This document shows, in pieces, positions 42,796-51,825 of a stretch of DNA of 64,000 bases (positions are counted from its first letter, which is position 1; each line of letters starts with the position of its first letter). The notes under the pieces were generated by a model. That model was not told the DNA's origin. It saw only the letters and a list, made by a program, of their open reading frames with translations, and searched no databases. A program made the translations under genes and the position numbers. The DNA is taken from NCBI GenBank assembly GCA_964425745.1, contig CAYRNW010000005.1, positions 66,158-130,157 of the forward strand, given 5' to 3'. The stretch comes from CALCNS01 sp964425745 (GTDB lineage: Bacteria > Bacillota > JAAYKD01).

Positions 42796-45000
42796 CTAAC
42801 CCACGACTGTAATGGTATATTGGTTGGTCGCAGGGGGAGTGGCAAACTTGACTGTTACTGTATTAACCGTATCAAACTCCACATCGCACATCACTACAGC
42901 ATAGGGTGCAGCAGTTTCGCGCAAAGTAACCACTAGATCTCGGGTGTTCAGGTTGTGGGTGAGAACATAGGTACTCAAGGTTCCATTCCCAAATGCCAAG
43001 CTGTATTTACGTGTATAACTACCAATATGGTTGTGCGTTGCGGTTGCAAAGGACGCAGGTGTATAAGAACTGGTTCTAAGTAATTTACCGGATGTTCCGT
43101 TAAACAAAGGCAAGGTTCCATCGGTCGCGGATGCCGGTCCAATAACAGCTCCATCAAGATTCGTCTGAATCACAATCCAGTCGGTATCGACATTGCCGGT
43201 TCCTGCACGATCCACAATGGCAATAATCAAATCTCCGATTTCGCACACTTTCCCAGCATAGGTACCAATATTAATAACCTTGTAACTCCAGCCTGCAGAA
43301 TAGGTGGTGGGCAAAGCGGTAATGGTTCCACCGGTTCCAAGGGTCCCTTTAAATATCATCGCATCAGAGGCACTCAAGAGTCCATCGATATAAGCCTTCA
43401 CCGCATCGGCTCTAGGAATGGCAGTGCTCGCTCCACTGAGTGTGGTTTCCACAGAATATCCTGCAGCTAAAGCATCTCCGGTGGTTCCGTTCCAAGTCGG
43501 GATATTACCATTGGTCGAGGATGCAAGTTTTTTGACTTGCGCATCATTGGTCACATTGCCTAAGCCGACATCACCTTTGACTAAGGTAACAGCTCCGGTT
43601 TTCCCAGCAACACTGGTCACCGTATTGACTTGCGCTCCATCTGCAACATTTAAAAGGGTAAGGACATCTGCTTTGGATAAGACTTCAGGGGAACCCGAAG
43701 CAGCTGTCTTACGGCCAATGATACTAGCTGTTGCCATATCTGCCATTTTAGCGAGAGTGACCGCTTTCGCAGCGATTGCTGTTGCACCGTCCCCAGTAGA
43801 GGTCACATCCCCGGAGTGATTAGGATGGACATAATTATTCGCTCCTTCTGCGACGTTAAGAATCGAGCGAACATTAGCTGCGGTCAAATCTTCAGGATCA
43901 CCGGTGCCGGTGGTGATTCGGCCTTTCAAGGTGTTCACAGCCATATCTGCTAATTTTGAATTGACTACCGCATTATCTGTAATGCTGGTTGCTCCATCTC
44001 CGCTGGAAGTCACATCACCAGAATGATTGGGATGAACATAATTGTTTGCGCTGGTTGCAATTCCATCTAACTTGGTTTTATCGGCTGAAGTCATAAAACC
44101 GTTCACCGAACCCGTAGCAACACCATGAGCGGTTCCAGTTGCACCCACATGGGCTATGGGAGCTGCATCATTAGCGATTTCGGCATTCACAAAAGCGGTG
44201 GTCGCAATTGCGCTCGAGTTCGTTCCCACCGATTTGGTTTCCGCTAATGTGGGAGCTGGATTCAATAAAACAACATGAGCTGCTGGAGTGGGGATATAAG
44301 CAAAAAGATAGGTTCCTGGGCTTGGAGCTTCTCCAGTTGCTATATTAGTGTAACCATTAGTTTGCGTTAAGATTGGATAATCCGTGGAGTTGATTCGTAA
44401 TGCCGAGCCCCCTGGGATTCCACCCGCTTCAAATTTGACAGCAAAAACAGAGCCGGGATTCATGGTTACTGGATTGACAGCAAACGATACTACCTTCGGA
44501 TTGGTTCCGTATGATGTGGAGCAAATTCCCTCAATAATTCCCATGCTCGCCATCAGTGCGCCCACACTGGAGACTCCAGTTCCGCCTCTTGCAACAGGTA
44601 AAGTCCCGGCATTGATCGCAGATGCATCATGGCTATGAGAGATCGCCGCGTAGAGCGTATCAAAATAGGTTTTGGCAGTAGCTTTCACGTTAGCCCAGGT
44701 CAGCTTCTTTAAGAGATTCGATGCTGCACTGTCCACTAATGGAATTAAGTCTGCATCCACTGGGGTTGTTTTCGCATCAGCTCCATTGACAATAGACCCT
44801 AAGGTAGTAGGGGTCTCGCTGGGAGCATCGACTGCGTCCATGGCTACCCAAACAGTGCCATTGTAAGAGTAGGCACGATTATCTGTGGTGTTGAAATACA
44901 TCTGCCCCTTGACCGGAGTGGCGGGAGCAGCGGTTAGTTTTTGTAGAGCTGCATTCTGCAGTTCGTTTTTGTTTAGGTCTATATTGGTTTCATACCTCAT
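42796..45000 (-). CDS. Phage tail fibre protein with internal repeats
   Basis: 734 residues. An N-terminal tip-attachment stretch (GQMYFNTTDNRAYSYNG) is followed by modules typical of tail fibres (VPVARGGTGVSS-like and MTSADKTKLDGIA). Two 69-residue repeats begin with ANNYVHPNHSGDV. A C-terminal beta domain (YTRKYSLAFGNG, LTHNLNTRDLVV) probably forms the distal knob. It likely trimerises and binds the host surface. GGGAGAGTG precedes the ATG. Confidence 0.85.
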   Translation of the reverse strand: MRYETNIDLNKNELQNAALQKLTAAPATPVKGQMYFNTTDNRAYSYNGTVWVAMDAVDAPSETPTTLGSIVNGADAKTTPVDADLIPLVDSAASNLLKKLTWANVKATAKTYFDTLYAAISHSHDASAINAGTLPVARGGTGVSSVGALMASMGIIEGICSTSYGTNPKVVSFAVNPVTMNPGSVFAVKFEAGGIPGGSALRINSTDYPILTQTNGYTNIATGEAPSPGTYLFAYIPTPAAHVVLLNPAPTLAETKSVGTNSSAIATTAFVNAEIANDAAPIAHVGATGTAHGVATGSVNGFMTSADKTKLDGIATSANNYVHPNHSGDVTSSGDGATSITDNAVVNSKLADMAVNTLKGRITTGTGDPEDLTAANVRSILNVAEGANNYVHPNHSGDVTSTGDGATAIAAKAVTLAKMADMATASIIGRKTAASGSPEVLSKADVLTLLNVADGAQVNTVTSVAGKTGAVTLVKGDVGLGNVTNDAQVKKLASSTNGNIPTWNGTTGDALAAGYSVETTLSGASTAIPRADAVKAYIDGLLSASDAMIFKGTLGTGGTITALPTTYSAGWSYKVINIGTYAGKVCEIGDLIIAIVDRAGTGNVDTDWIVIQTNLDGAVIGPASATDGTLPLFNGTSGKLLRTSSYTPASFATATHNHIGSYTRKYSLAFGNGTLSTYVLTHNLNTRDLVVTLRETAAPYAVVMCDVEFDTVNTVTVKFATPPATNQYTITVVG
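43636..44049 (-). repeat. Two tandem 207-base repeats in the tail fibre gene
   Basis: Units 43843-44049 and 43636-43842 each encode 69 residues starting ANNYVHPNHSGDVTS and ending LNVA(E/D)G. They are diverged in the middle, so the duplication is not recent. Confidence 0.8.
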
Positions 45001-45015
45001 GGAATCACTCTCCCT

Positions 45016-45414
45016 TTAACTTAAGTACGCTTTACCTGAAAACTCTGCAGCAAAGCGGAGAACTAGGATGTTCTTACTGATATACTCAATCTCACCGATC
45101 ACCAAAGTCCCTGCCGAATCAAGGATGGTCACGTTGGGATATTTATTCAAATTGTGCATAACTGTCCAAGTTGCACTGGAAGCTATCTGGTCATGCACAT
45201 ACGATTCCGTAAAAGATAAGAGCGCTGTCTTCTCTTGATTACTCAAGAAGACGCGCTCTTCTGATTCAACGATCATCTCTGCCGGATGAGTAGCAGGGTG
45301 AACATAGATCTCACCCGGAGGTCCTTGAGGTCCTCTCGGCCCACTTCCGATGATCTCTACTTGGATTTCTAAGGTCTTGGATTCGATGATCCCGATGATG
45401 TTTACCTCACTCAT
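45016..45414 (-). CDS. Collagen-like short tail fibre protein
   Basis: 132 residues with a short collagen-type segment GPRGPQGPPGE at about 25-35. A compact beta-rich C-terminus contains WTVMHNLNKYPNVTILD, a motif seen in many phage tail fibre tips. It probably joins the fibre to the baseplate. It overlaps the upstream gene by 8 bases. Confidence 0.75.
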   Translation of the reverse strand: MSEVNIIGIIESKTLEIQVEIIGSGPRGPQGPPGEIYVHPATHPAEMIVESEERVFLSNQEKTALLSFTESYVHDQIASSATWTVMHNLNKYPNVTILDSAGTLVIGEIEYISKNILVLRFAAEFSGKAYLS

Positions 45415-45751
45415 AGGTCACCTCTTTACTTAAGCTAAAGCGACTGGGAGGAATAATGGTCGTGACGGAATGATTTTCGATTCGATTGACTTGAATGTCA
45501 TAGACATAATCCCCGGTTGCTAAATCCTTGGTATCCTCGTGCAAAATGTATATCTCCGCATTACCATCCACGAAGTCGGTGATCTGCTTTTGTAAGACTT
45601 TCTCCACCACATCTGCAGATTTCTTGATGGTAAAGTAGATGACATCCCCAGGTTGAAAGGGGACGGGATTGCCCTCAAGATCTCGCATTTTCACGATTAG
45701 GGATGCGGTATCTCCTCTCGTCATGGAGATGCTATAGTAATGGATAATCAT
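45407..45751 (-). CDS. Phage baseplate/tail protein (BppU-N-like)
   Basis: 114 residues from ATG 45751, with GGAGGGGG upstream. The start YSISMTRGDTASL and the later QPGDVIYFTIKK resemble the small beta-sandwich N-terminal domain of upper baseplate proteins. A longer frame to 45853 overlaps the tail-tip gene and has no ribosome site. Confidence 0.65.
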   Translation of the reverse strand: MIIHYYSISMTRGDTASLIVKMRDLEGNPVPFQPGDVIYFTIKKSADVVEKVLQKQITDFVDGNAEIYILHEDTKDLATGDYVYDIQVNRIENHSVTTIIPPSRFSLSKEVTYE

Positions 45752-45770
45752 GGCTTCCGTTTCCCCCTCC

Positions 45771-47384
45771 TCAATGGTATTGACTGACGTGTGCTGCGAG
45801 GGCATTGGCAATCGCGGTATTGATTTGACTGGTGGTGAGCATATTGCCAACATTTAGGATGCTATTGCCCCCTAAGTCCATGGTGCTGTCTATGTAGAGT
45901 TTATACCCTGTGCCATATGCTCCAATCGACATGTTAGCACCGACGGATTGGATCTTGATTTTATACCCGGTTAGCGTCCTTAAGAAGATCTCCTGATTGG
46001 CTGCTACATAGTCTAGAACAAAGCACACCGGGTTTCCATCTGCATTGGAGCGAATCACCAGACGATTGTTATAATCGATTTCCAACCGTTGACCGGTTTC
46101 AGATGTTCGAATCAAGGCACCTGTTATGGTGCCTCCATTGATTAACTTACCTGTGATCGTGCTTCCTGTTAGGTTCTCTGCAGCCACAGACCCGGCAATA
46201 ACGCTGAGTGCATTGACATAAGAGGTCGTGATGGTATTACGCGTGATTTGCGTGATGTAGGCATCATCTGGATATATCGGTGTGTCGGTTAATTGATTAA
46301 AGGAAATGTTCCCATTGACACCGCCGATCAAGAGCTGGCTGGCTTTGACGGTTCCTCCAAAGGTAGAGTCTCCTGCAATATCTAAAGCCTTGGCGATGAT
46401 ACGACCATTGGTATCAACATAGAATTGACGCACCAACCCAGAGCCTTCATTGCTATAAATGCTAATGCCTTCGGTCGCATTCATTACGGTTCGAGCTTTG
46501 CCATCGCTGCGCTCTACCACAAATCCTTCCGAAGGGCCAATGCGAGTGCCGTTATAGACTTTTTCTTTTGCTACAGTTTGGGTCTCGATGCGATAGAGAT
46601 CATTCTCTAATCGAGCTGCCAGGTTACCGACTTCAATCGAAAGATTTGCTGGGTTATATGGATCATAACTAAGACTAACGATACGTAAAGAAGACTGGAT
46701 TCTCAAACTTGGATAATCTAACTCCACCACATCTCCCAATGCCAAGCTCGTTCCCCAATATACACCACAGTCAATGGAAACAATGGGATTGCCTAAATTA
46801 TCCCTTTGTCGTTTATTAATGCTTTGTGAAATGACCGTGATTTCCTTACCGACTCTCAGTTCTTTCGGTGTAGTGCTACCCCGCTGTTGAACTAAGCTAA
46901 TCTGAAACCCTTGAAAAACCAACTCCGCTTGCAGGTATTCTGCAAACAATCGCAAAGCGGCTCTGCGAGAACATGCTTCCTGTAAAGAGAAGGTGGTCAC
47001 AACACTAAACTCGACTGTTCCCACAGAAAATCCTGTTCCGCTTAATAAGGCTGCAAGGATGGCTCCTGGTGTATTAGACATGGTGAAATACTGCAAGTGA
47101 TATTCTGGGTTGTTTAAGCGATAACTGACCTGCTCACATTCGACTGTAACCTGCATCCAGCCATTGCTTAATTGTTCTCGACGTAGAAAGACTACGTCAA
47201 AATAATCCCCATCCAAAGAAACAACCGTGTTTTCATTCAAATGTTCTACTGCAGCATCTCTAGCAGGGCAAGTGAAGTCGAGGGTGTTTTCACCATTTAG
47301 CCTTTCCAAGCGTTTCGCTGATACTGCGGCTTTCAAAGTGGCTAAAGGGTTCAGGGCATCATCGCAGAAGATTAATTTGCTCAT
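45771..47384 (-). CDS. Phage tail-tip / minor structural protein (Tal-like)
   Basis: 537 residues. The N-terminal ~330 residues match the conserved prophage tail-tip hub fold (opening MSKLIFCDDALNPLATL; SYDPYNPANLSIEVGN marks the hub's end). The C-terminal part is repetitive and beta-rich (AAENLTGSTITGKLINGGTI), as expected for a tip or spike. It overlaps the tape measure gene by ATGA, and no separate distal tail protein gene lies between. Confidence 0.8.
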   Translation of the reverse strand: MSKLIFCDDALNPLATLKAAVSAKRLERLNGENTLDFTCPARDAAVEHLNENTVVSLDGDYFDVVFLRREQLSNGWMQVTVECEQVSYRLNNPEYHLQYFTMSNTPGAILAALLSGTGFSVGTVEFSVVTTFSLQEACSRRAALRLFAEYLQAELVFQGFQISLVQQRGSTTPKELRVGKEITVISQSINKRQRDNLGNPIVSIDCGVYWGTSLALGDVVELDYPSLRIQSSLRIVSLSYDPYNPANLSIEVGNLAARLENDLYRIETQTVAKEKVYNGTRIGPSEGFVVERSDGKARTVMNATEGISIYSNEGSGLVRQFYVDTNGRIIAKALDIAGDSTFGGTVKASQLLIGGVNGNISFNQLTDTPIYPDDAYITQITRNTITTSYVNALSVIAGSVAAENLTGSTITGKLINGGTITGALIRTSETGQRLEIDYNNRLVIRSNADGNPVCFVLDYVAANQEIFLRTLTGYKIKIQSVGANMSIGAYGTGYKLYIDSTMDLGGNSILNVGNMLTTSQINTAIANALAAHVSQYH

Positions 47385-49261
47385 ACCGGAATCACCCCCA
47401 GGGCTCTGGCATAGGATTGATTACGACTATACTGCACTTTGCCAGTGCTGCTCGTCAGAAGCTTACCATCTAAGGCTAAAGGAACATTGACCAGTATCAT
47501 TGCATCTCCTAAAGCAGAAGTGCTGTTAGCTTGGGCTGTATTGAATCCAAAATCGAAACCACTTTGAGGGATTGCGTTGTTCAGCTGCTTTTTGACGTGC
47601 TTCATCTGTTCACTAAACCCAACACCTAATCCCTCGGCCATGTTTTCTCCTATCACGGCAAAGATTTTGGAAGGGGATCGAATGCCAAGCAAACCTTTAA
47701 TCCCTCCCACGATGCCGGTAAAGAAGTCATTCATCTTTTCCTTTAGCCAAGCACCCAATCCCAGAATTCCTTGCCAGATACCTCGCACGATGTCTTTACC
47801 GATTTCCTTGAATTGAGGAGCGAATGTGACTAAAGTGTCAACGATGGCGGTGACGATGGCAGGAAGCTGTTTCGTGATTTCAGGGATTGCTTGCAGGATA
47901 CCACTGATCAGTTTCAGCAAAATCTCCGTGCCCATTTTTAGAATTTCCGGTAGATTCTCAACTAGAAAACCTACAATGGATTGAATGATTTCCGGGATGA
48001 CTTCCGCTGCGACATCGATGACCGTAAGAAGTATTTCCTTAATTTGAGGGAGGATATCTCTGACGGTAGCAATTGTTTCTGCCACTCCAGTTTTGATCTT
48101 CTCTCTGGCAGTCTCACCACCAGTCAGTAAACCGATTAAGCCTTCTACCACCAGATTGAATCCGGGTAAGACATCTCCCATGATGCTGTTCTTGACACCG
48201 GCAAAGGCGGACTTTAAATCATCCAGGGAATCCCCAAAGACCACAGCAGCAGTAACAGCTTCATCGCTCATCACAAAACCCAACTGACTGGCTCGGTCGA
48301 TTAGCTGTTGGGTTGCTTCCGCTGTGGTATTCAATAAAGGCAGCATTTCTTGGCCGCTTCTGCCAAATAGGTCATTGGCTAAGGCGGCTCGCTCGGTTTC
48401 GCTGCTCATATTCTGTAAGGCACGAATCGACATTTCAAAGATCTCTTCTTGGCTCTTGCCTTGTACTTCGGAAAGACTGTATCCCAATCGCGAGAACATA
48501 TCCGCAGCAGTTTTACTACCCTTCGTTGCATCGTCCAATAGATTGGTGAGGTTCTTCATTCCAGCACGGGTGGCATTGATGTCGATGCCGGATTGTGACA
48601 TTACGTAATTCCATTTTTGATATCCTTCTCGAGATAGTCCTAAACGCTGACTCATCTTATCCACTTCGTCTCCAGCTTTGGTGGTTTCCATGGCCATATC
48701 AAAGATCGCTTTCCCGGTTGCCATAGCTGCCGTTGCCACCGATGCTGAAGTCGCCGCGAGCGCTGCACCTACGGCCTTCAGAGTTCCTCCCAGTTTGCTC
48801 CACTTCGACTCTCCGTCTGCAGCAGTGGAAGTGACAGCAGAAATCGAACCCTTGAAGCGATCCATAAGGCTACTCGTTTCTGCTGTCTGTGTTCCCAGAT
48901 CATTTAGTAAGGTTTCGTTTTGCTTGACCTCACGTTGCATTCCGTTCAGTACCGCTTGTGCATTATTCAGCTTAATGGTCCAGTTCTGAGTACGTACATC
49001 GTTTTCCCCGAAGGAGGTAGCAGAGTTCTGAAGCGCTTCTTTGAGTAATTTCAATCGGTCTTTCTGAGCATCAATTTCCTTGTTCAGAACTTGATTACGA
49101 GCTGTTAAGGCAGCCATGGACTGATCGTTTTTGTCGAACTGAGACTGGGTCAGTTTCATCTCAGAGCTAAGCACTTTAAAATTAGCATCGATTTCACGTA
49201 GTGCTGCCTTAAACTCTTTCTCACCTTCAATGCCAATCTTGATTCCGAACTGATCGCTCAT
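47381..49261 (-). CDS. Phage tail tape measure protein
   Basis: 626 residues. A coiled coil of ~110 residues is followed by alternating hydrophobic and amphipathic stretches. ASVATAAMATGKAIFDMA and IGLLTGG are possible membrane-seeking segments, and GLLGIRSPSKIF is a motif seen near the end of many tape measure proteins. It sets tail length and helps DNA pass into the cell. It starts after TAAGGAGGTAATGG and follows the tail chaperone genes. Confidence 0.9.
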   Translation of the reverse strand: MSDQFGIKIGIEGEKEFKAALREIDANFKVLSSEMKLTQSQFDKNDQSMAALTARNQVLNKEIDAQKDRLKLLKEALQNSATSFGENDVRTQNWTIKLNNAQAVLNGMQREVKQNETLLNDLGTQTAETSSLMDRFKGSISAVTSTAADGESKWSKLGGTLKAVGAALAATSASVATAAMATGKAIFDMAMETTKAGDEVDKMSQRLGLSREGYQKWNYVMSQSGIDINATRAGMKNLTNLLDDATKGSKTAADMFSRLGYSLSEVQGKSQEEIFEMSIRALQNMSSETERAALANDLFGRSGQEMLPLLNTTAEATQQLIDRASQLGFVMSDEAVTAAVVFGDSLDDLKSAFAGVKNSIMGDVLPGFNLVVEGLIGLLTGGETAREKIKTGVAETIATVRDILPQIKEILLTVIDVAAEVIPEIIQSIVGFLVENLPEILKMGTEILLKLISGILQAIPEITKQLPAIVTAIVDTLVTFAPQFKEIGKDIVRGIWQGILGLGAWLKEKMNDFFTGIVGGIKGLLGIRSPSKIFAVIGENMAEGLGVGFSEQMKHVKKQLNNAIPQSGFDFGFNTAQANSTSALGDAMILVNVPLALDGKLLTSSTGKVQYSRNQSYARALGVIPV

Positions 49262-49273
49262 TCCATTACCTCC

Positions 49274-49483
49274 TTACAACACATCTCTCAAAATATCGTT
49301 AATGTAGAACTCTTGTTTGGGTTTCTTCCAACCTTGGAGTTGCTCGTAGATCTCTCGTTGGTCTAATAGATGCCCGAGCGGCATTAACCAAACCTCGCGT
49401 TCTGGTCGTAAGAGCTGGGTGACACCACAAAAGAGGAGCCGGGCAAACGTTTCAGAATCGCTTACCCGGCTCAGGCGTTTTTT
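49274..49483 (-). CDS. Tail assembly chaperone extension (gpGT, reached by -1 frameshift)
   Basis: No start codon fits this frame. It is open for 67 codons from the slippery heptamer A-AAA-AAC (49477-49483) to TAA at 49274-49276. In the -1 frame it reads RLSRVSDSETFARLLFCGV at first and IYEQLQGWKKP and NDILRDVL near the end. It would be made only as a gpG-T fusion of roughly 190 residues, the normal arrangement in long-tailed phages, where the fusion chaperones tape measure assembly. Confidence 0.85.
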   Translation of the reverse strand, partial: KKRLSRVSDSETFARLLFCGVTQLLRPEREVWLMPLGHLLDQREIYEQLQGWKKPKQEFYINDILRDVL

Positions 49484-49845
49484 GGTTCTTCTTCACTTTG
49501 CACGTGCTGCTTCTGACCTGCTTGTAATGCAGCAAGAATCGCTTCTCGATAACTGGTCACATCATAGGGGTCCATCTTCAATTCCAGCTCGTTTGCTGTT
49601 AGTAACGGTTTGTTGGTTTTGTTCTCTAGGTTCTCGATGAGGATACATTGATTGGCTAAGACGACAATTAACCAAACGATCTCGTCAATCATCCCGGTCA
49701 GGTCCATGCTTTCCAGCATCTTGTTTCCTAACTCCTCCAACCCACCATATCGAGTCGCGATTTCGCGGGTTGCTTTCAGTGTTAGCAAAAGTGGAATCTT
49801 TTCTTTGCCTAAAACGAGATAGGTCACTCTTGAATCATCGATCAT
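49471..49845 (-). CDS. Tail assembly chaperone gpG
   Basis: 124 residues from ATG 49845 (a GTG at 49854 is also in frame), mostly helical and acidic. It ends ...EEEPKNA, with the -1 slippery site covering the PKN codons, three codons before the stop. It lies between the major tail protein and tape measure genes, as expected. Confidence 0.88.
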   Translation of the reverse strand: MIDDSRVTYLVLGKEKIPLLLTLKATREIATRYGGLEELGNKMLESMDLTGMIDEIVWLIVVLANQCILIENLENKTNKPLLTANELELKMDPYDVTSYREAILAALQAGQKQHVQSEEEPKNA

Positions 49846-49846
49846 G

Positions 49847-50725
49847 TTATGCACCTGCCACTGTTACTTGAGCTACGTTGGAAGTGACTTGCCGCACTCC
49901 GGCTGTTAGCACACAGTAATAGAAGTAACTTCCTTCTGTTAAGCTGGTTGGAATGGCGAAGCTTGCTTGTGTTGCTGAAGGGATTGCACTTCCACCCGAG
50001 TTGATATTCAGGGCATTGACAAACCATTGATAAGACAGCGTCCCAGCAGTACTCGTCGCTGTTACCGACAAGCTTCCACTGATGGACCCTTCTGTAAGCT
50101 CCGTTAAAGCAATCGGTTGAGTTGTGATTTGTATGATAGGAGCGCTGGTGTAATCCGGTTCATACACGGAAGTGAACCAGTTGGTAAAGACTAAATTCGG
50201 AATGCTTGGGTTATCCTGATCAGCTTGTGCTCGCCAAGGGTGCTTGCTTAAGCCATCCAACTTATTACGTCGTAAAATAACACCTTCGAGGGTGGGTGTT
50301 TGGAAATTAATAGCGTTGCCTTTGGTTTCATACGCTTCGGCCGGGATGCCAAACAGGACTCGGTAAAGCCAAAGATAGAGATATTTCCCGCTGGATTTCT
50401 TGGAGCGAAAGCCAATCGCTACCGGGCTTGCTTGCTGGTCGTTGGTCGAAACTAAGACCCCGTTGGAATCTATGACTGCACCGGTCAAATCGGCAGCAAT
50501 GGTGGGTCCGATGTCTTTAATGCCAAAGCTGATCGTGCCATCGCTGAACTCTCTTAAGAGGGTGTCTAGCACATCATCTGCGTAGAGTTTACCTTCGATG
50601 GTGTTGATTTGTAGATTCGCGGTCATGGCTTTGGCGAGGGGGATTGGAGTTGCGTAAGTTTCATTGCCGTTTGAGTCTTCTGTGATTTTGGCATAAAAGA
50701 GATTGTCTAAGCCAATTGTGGCCAT
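49847..50725 (-). CDS. Major tail protein with C-terminal Ig-like domain
   Basis: 292 residues. The N-terminal ~200 residues carry the tail-tube pattern (MATIGLDNLFYAKI, YADDVLDTLLREFSDG, GKYLYLWLYRVLFG). Residues ~205-290 form an Ig-like (BIG/Ig_3 type) domain: TEGSISGSLSVTATSTAG, LSYQWFVN, TSLTEGSYFYYCVLT. The extra domain would decorate the outside of the tail tube and may bind surface sugars. GGGAGGTATAACAAT precedes the start. Confidence 0.9.
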   Translation of the reverse strand: MATIGLDNLFYAKITEDSNGNETYATPIPLAKAMTANLQINTIEGKLYADDVLDTLLREFSDGTISFGIKDIGPTIAADLTGAVIDSNGVLVSTNDQQASPVAIGFRSKKSSGKYLYLWLYRVLFGIPAEAYETKGNAINFQTPTLEGVILRRNKLDGLSKHPWRAQADQDNPSIPNLVFTNWFTSVYEPDYTSAPIIQITTQPIALTELTEGSISGSLSVTATSTAGTLSYQWFVNALNINSGGSAIPSATQASFAIPTSLTEGSYFYYCVLTAGVRQVTSNVAQVTVAGA

Positions 50726-50729
50726 ATTG

Positions 50730-51068
50730 TTATACCTCCCATGGATAGTCTTTCGCTACCTCGATGACGAAGTGGTGATAACCGGTATCTGCTTCATATC
50801 CTAGGTAGCGGCGGTCGGTGATGGTGATTTCTGCATTCAGCAGTGCGTGAATAATCTGATTCTTTATAGTGTTATAGTTCCCTTGATCGAAAAGCGAGAG
50901 TCGCACTTCTTGCGTTTCGTGTTGAGGTTGATTATCTGCATAGAGTTGAAAGGCTTCTGTCAAAGGAGTCAAAACCAGATAGCGAGCCGGGGGTGCTTGG
51001 GAGAAGGTTCCGGTTTCAAACGGCAGGATGGGTGATAACAAGGGGATCAGCTCTCCTAATAAGCTCAT
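50730..51068 (-). CDS. Phage tail terminator / head-tail joining protein
   Basis: 112 residues from ATG 51068. Its layout (a helix after YNTIKNQIIHALLNAE and a C-terminal beta strand HHFVIEVAKDY) matches tail terminator (DUF3168/gpU-like) proteins, and it stands right before the major tail protein gene. A longer frame to 51116 overlaps the upstream gene and is unlikely. Confidence 0.7.
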   Translation of the reverse strand: MSLLGELIPLLSPILPFETGTFSQAPPARYLVLTPLTEAFQLYADNQPQHETQEVRLSLFDQGNYNTIKNQIIHALLNAEITITDRRYLGYEADTGYHHFVIEVAKDYPWEV

Positions 51069-51496
51069 ATCTGTTCCAACTCCCTTTGAAATTGCTCTTG
51101 CATGGCATCTAGGCATTCTTTTCGGCTACTGGTTTTGGCAGGCTTCAAAAAGGGTTTTGCGGCTTGATTGCTCCTGCCGTATTCTAAAATATTGGCAATC
51201 TTGGCATTGCTTGATCCATCTTTACGAGGTTCGGAGAAGCCAATCTTCACATTGTAATTTCCATCTCGATCGATTCTTGACGGAGTAGTTCCTAATGATT
51301 CTAGGAGTTCCCCTGTTGACCGAGATTCGCCTTTGGTCTGATTACCAATCACACCTTGCAGATTCTTGCGAACTTTGCTTTCTACGACTTCAGCTCCGGC
51401 TGCTAAGACTTTAGGGATGATACGATCTGTTTTTTCACTTAAGCGAGATAAGCGCTTGAGGAAGTCCTCCGGTAATTTGAAATCGACTCTAGCCAC
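51065..51496 (-). CDS. HK97 gp10-like head-tail component
   Basis: 143 residues from GTG 51496, with AAGGTGGTG upstream. The order (a hydrophobic-basic helix with KVRKNLQG, then GELLESLG, then EYGRSNQAAKPFLKPA) is typical of gp10 family neck or tail proteins. It overlaps both neighbours. Confidence 0.8.
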   Translation of the reverse strand: MARVDFKLPEDFLKRLSRLSEKTDRIIPKVLAAGAEVVESKVRKNLQGVIGNQTKGESRSTGELLESLGTTPSRIDRDGNYNVKIGFSEPRKDGSSNAKIANILEYGRSNQAAKPFLKPAKTSSRKECLDAMQEQFQRELEQI

Positions 51497-51824
51497 TGGA
51501 TGGCACCACCTTTTTTGCGAGAACTTCCCAATACATCCCTCGATTGCGAATGTTTTCTGCAGAGGTGATTTCATATCGTTCCTGTTCGCAGAGAATGGTC
51601 AGCTCTGTGGTAATCTTTATTTCTGGTATGATGCGAAAGCGAAAGAGGTCGGTGGCTTCACTGAACGTTGCACGATTGGCCCATTTCTCATTGCCATGCC
51701 GACCTTCGCGATATGCTTTCACGGTTGTTATGGTCTGATCTACTTGCTGAGTAAACCCTTCTGCATCGTGAGTAATAGAACTGCGGATGATCTCAATCGA
51801 GGTGTTCATTTTTCCAATGCTCAT
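51489..51824 (-). CDS. Phage head closure / head-tail adaptor (SPP1 gp16-like)
   Basis: 111 residues from ATG 51824, starting MSIGKMNTSIEIIR. The beta-barrel pattern (TTVKAYREGR, FRFRIIPEIKITTELTILCE, YEITSAENI) fits head-closure proteins that plug the connector. Confidence 0.78.
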   Translation of the reverse strand: MSIGKMNTSIEIIRSSITHDAEGFTQQVDQTITTVKAYREGRHGNEKWANRATFSEATDLFRFRIIPEIKITTELTILCEQERYEITSAENIRNRGMYWEVLAKKVVPSSG

Positions 51825-51825
51825 A

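Noticed and set aside
43418..43819. Plus-strand frames opposite the tail fibre gene (also at 44384-44866)
   Set aside because: They are shadows of repetitive, Ala/Thr/Gly-rich fibre codons with no ribosome sites.
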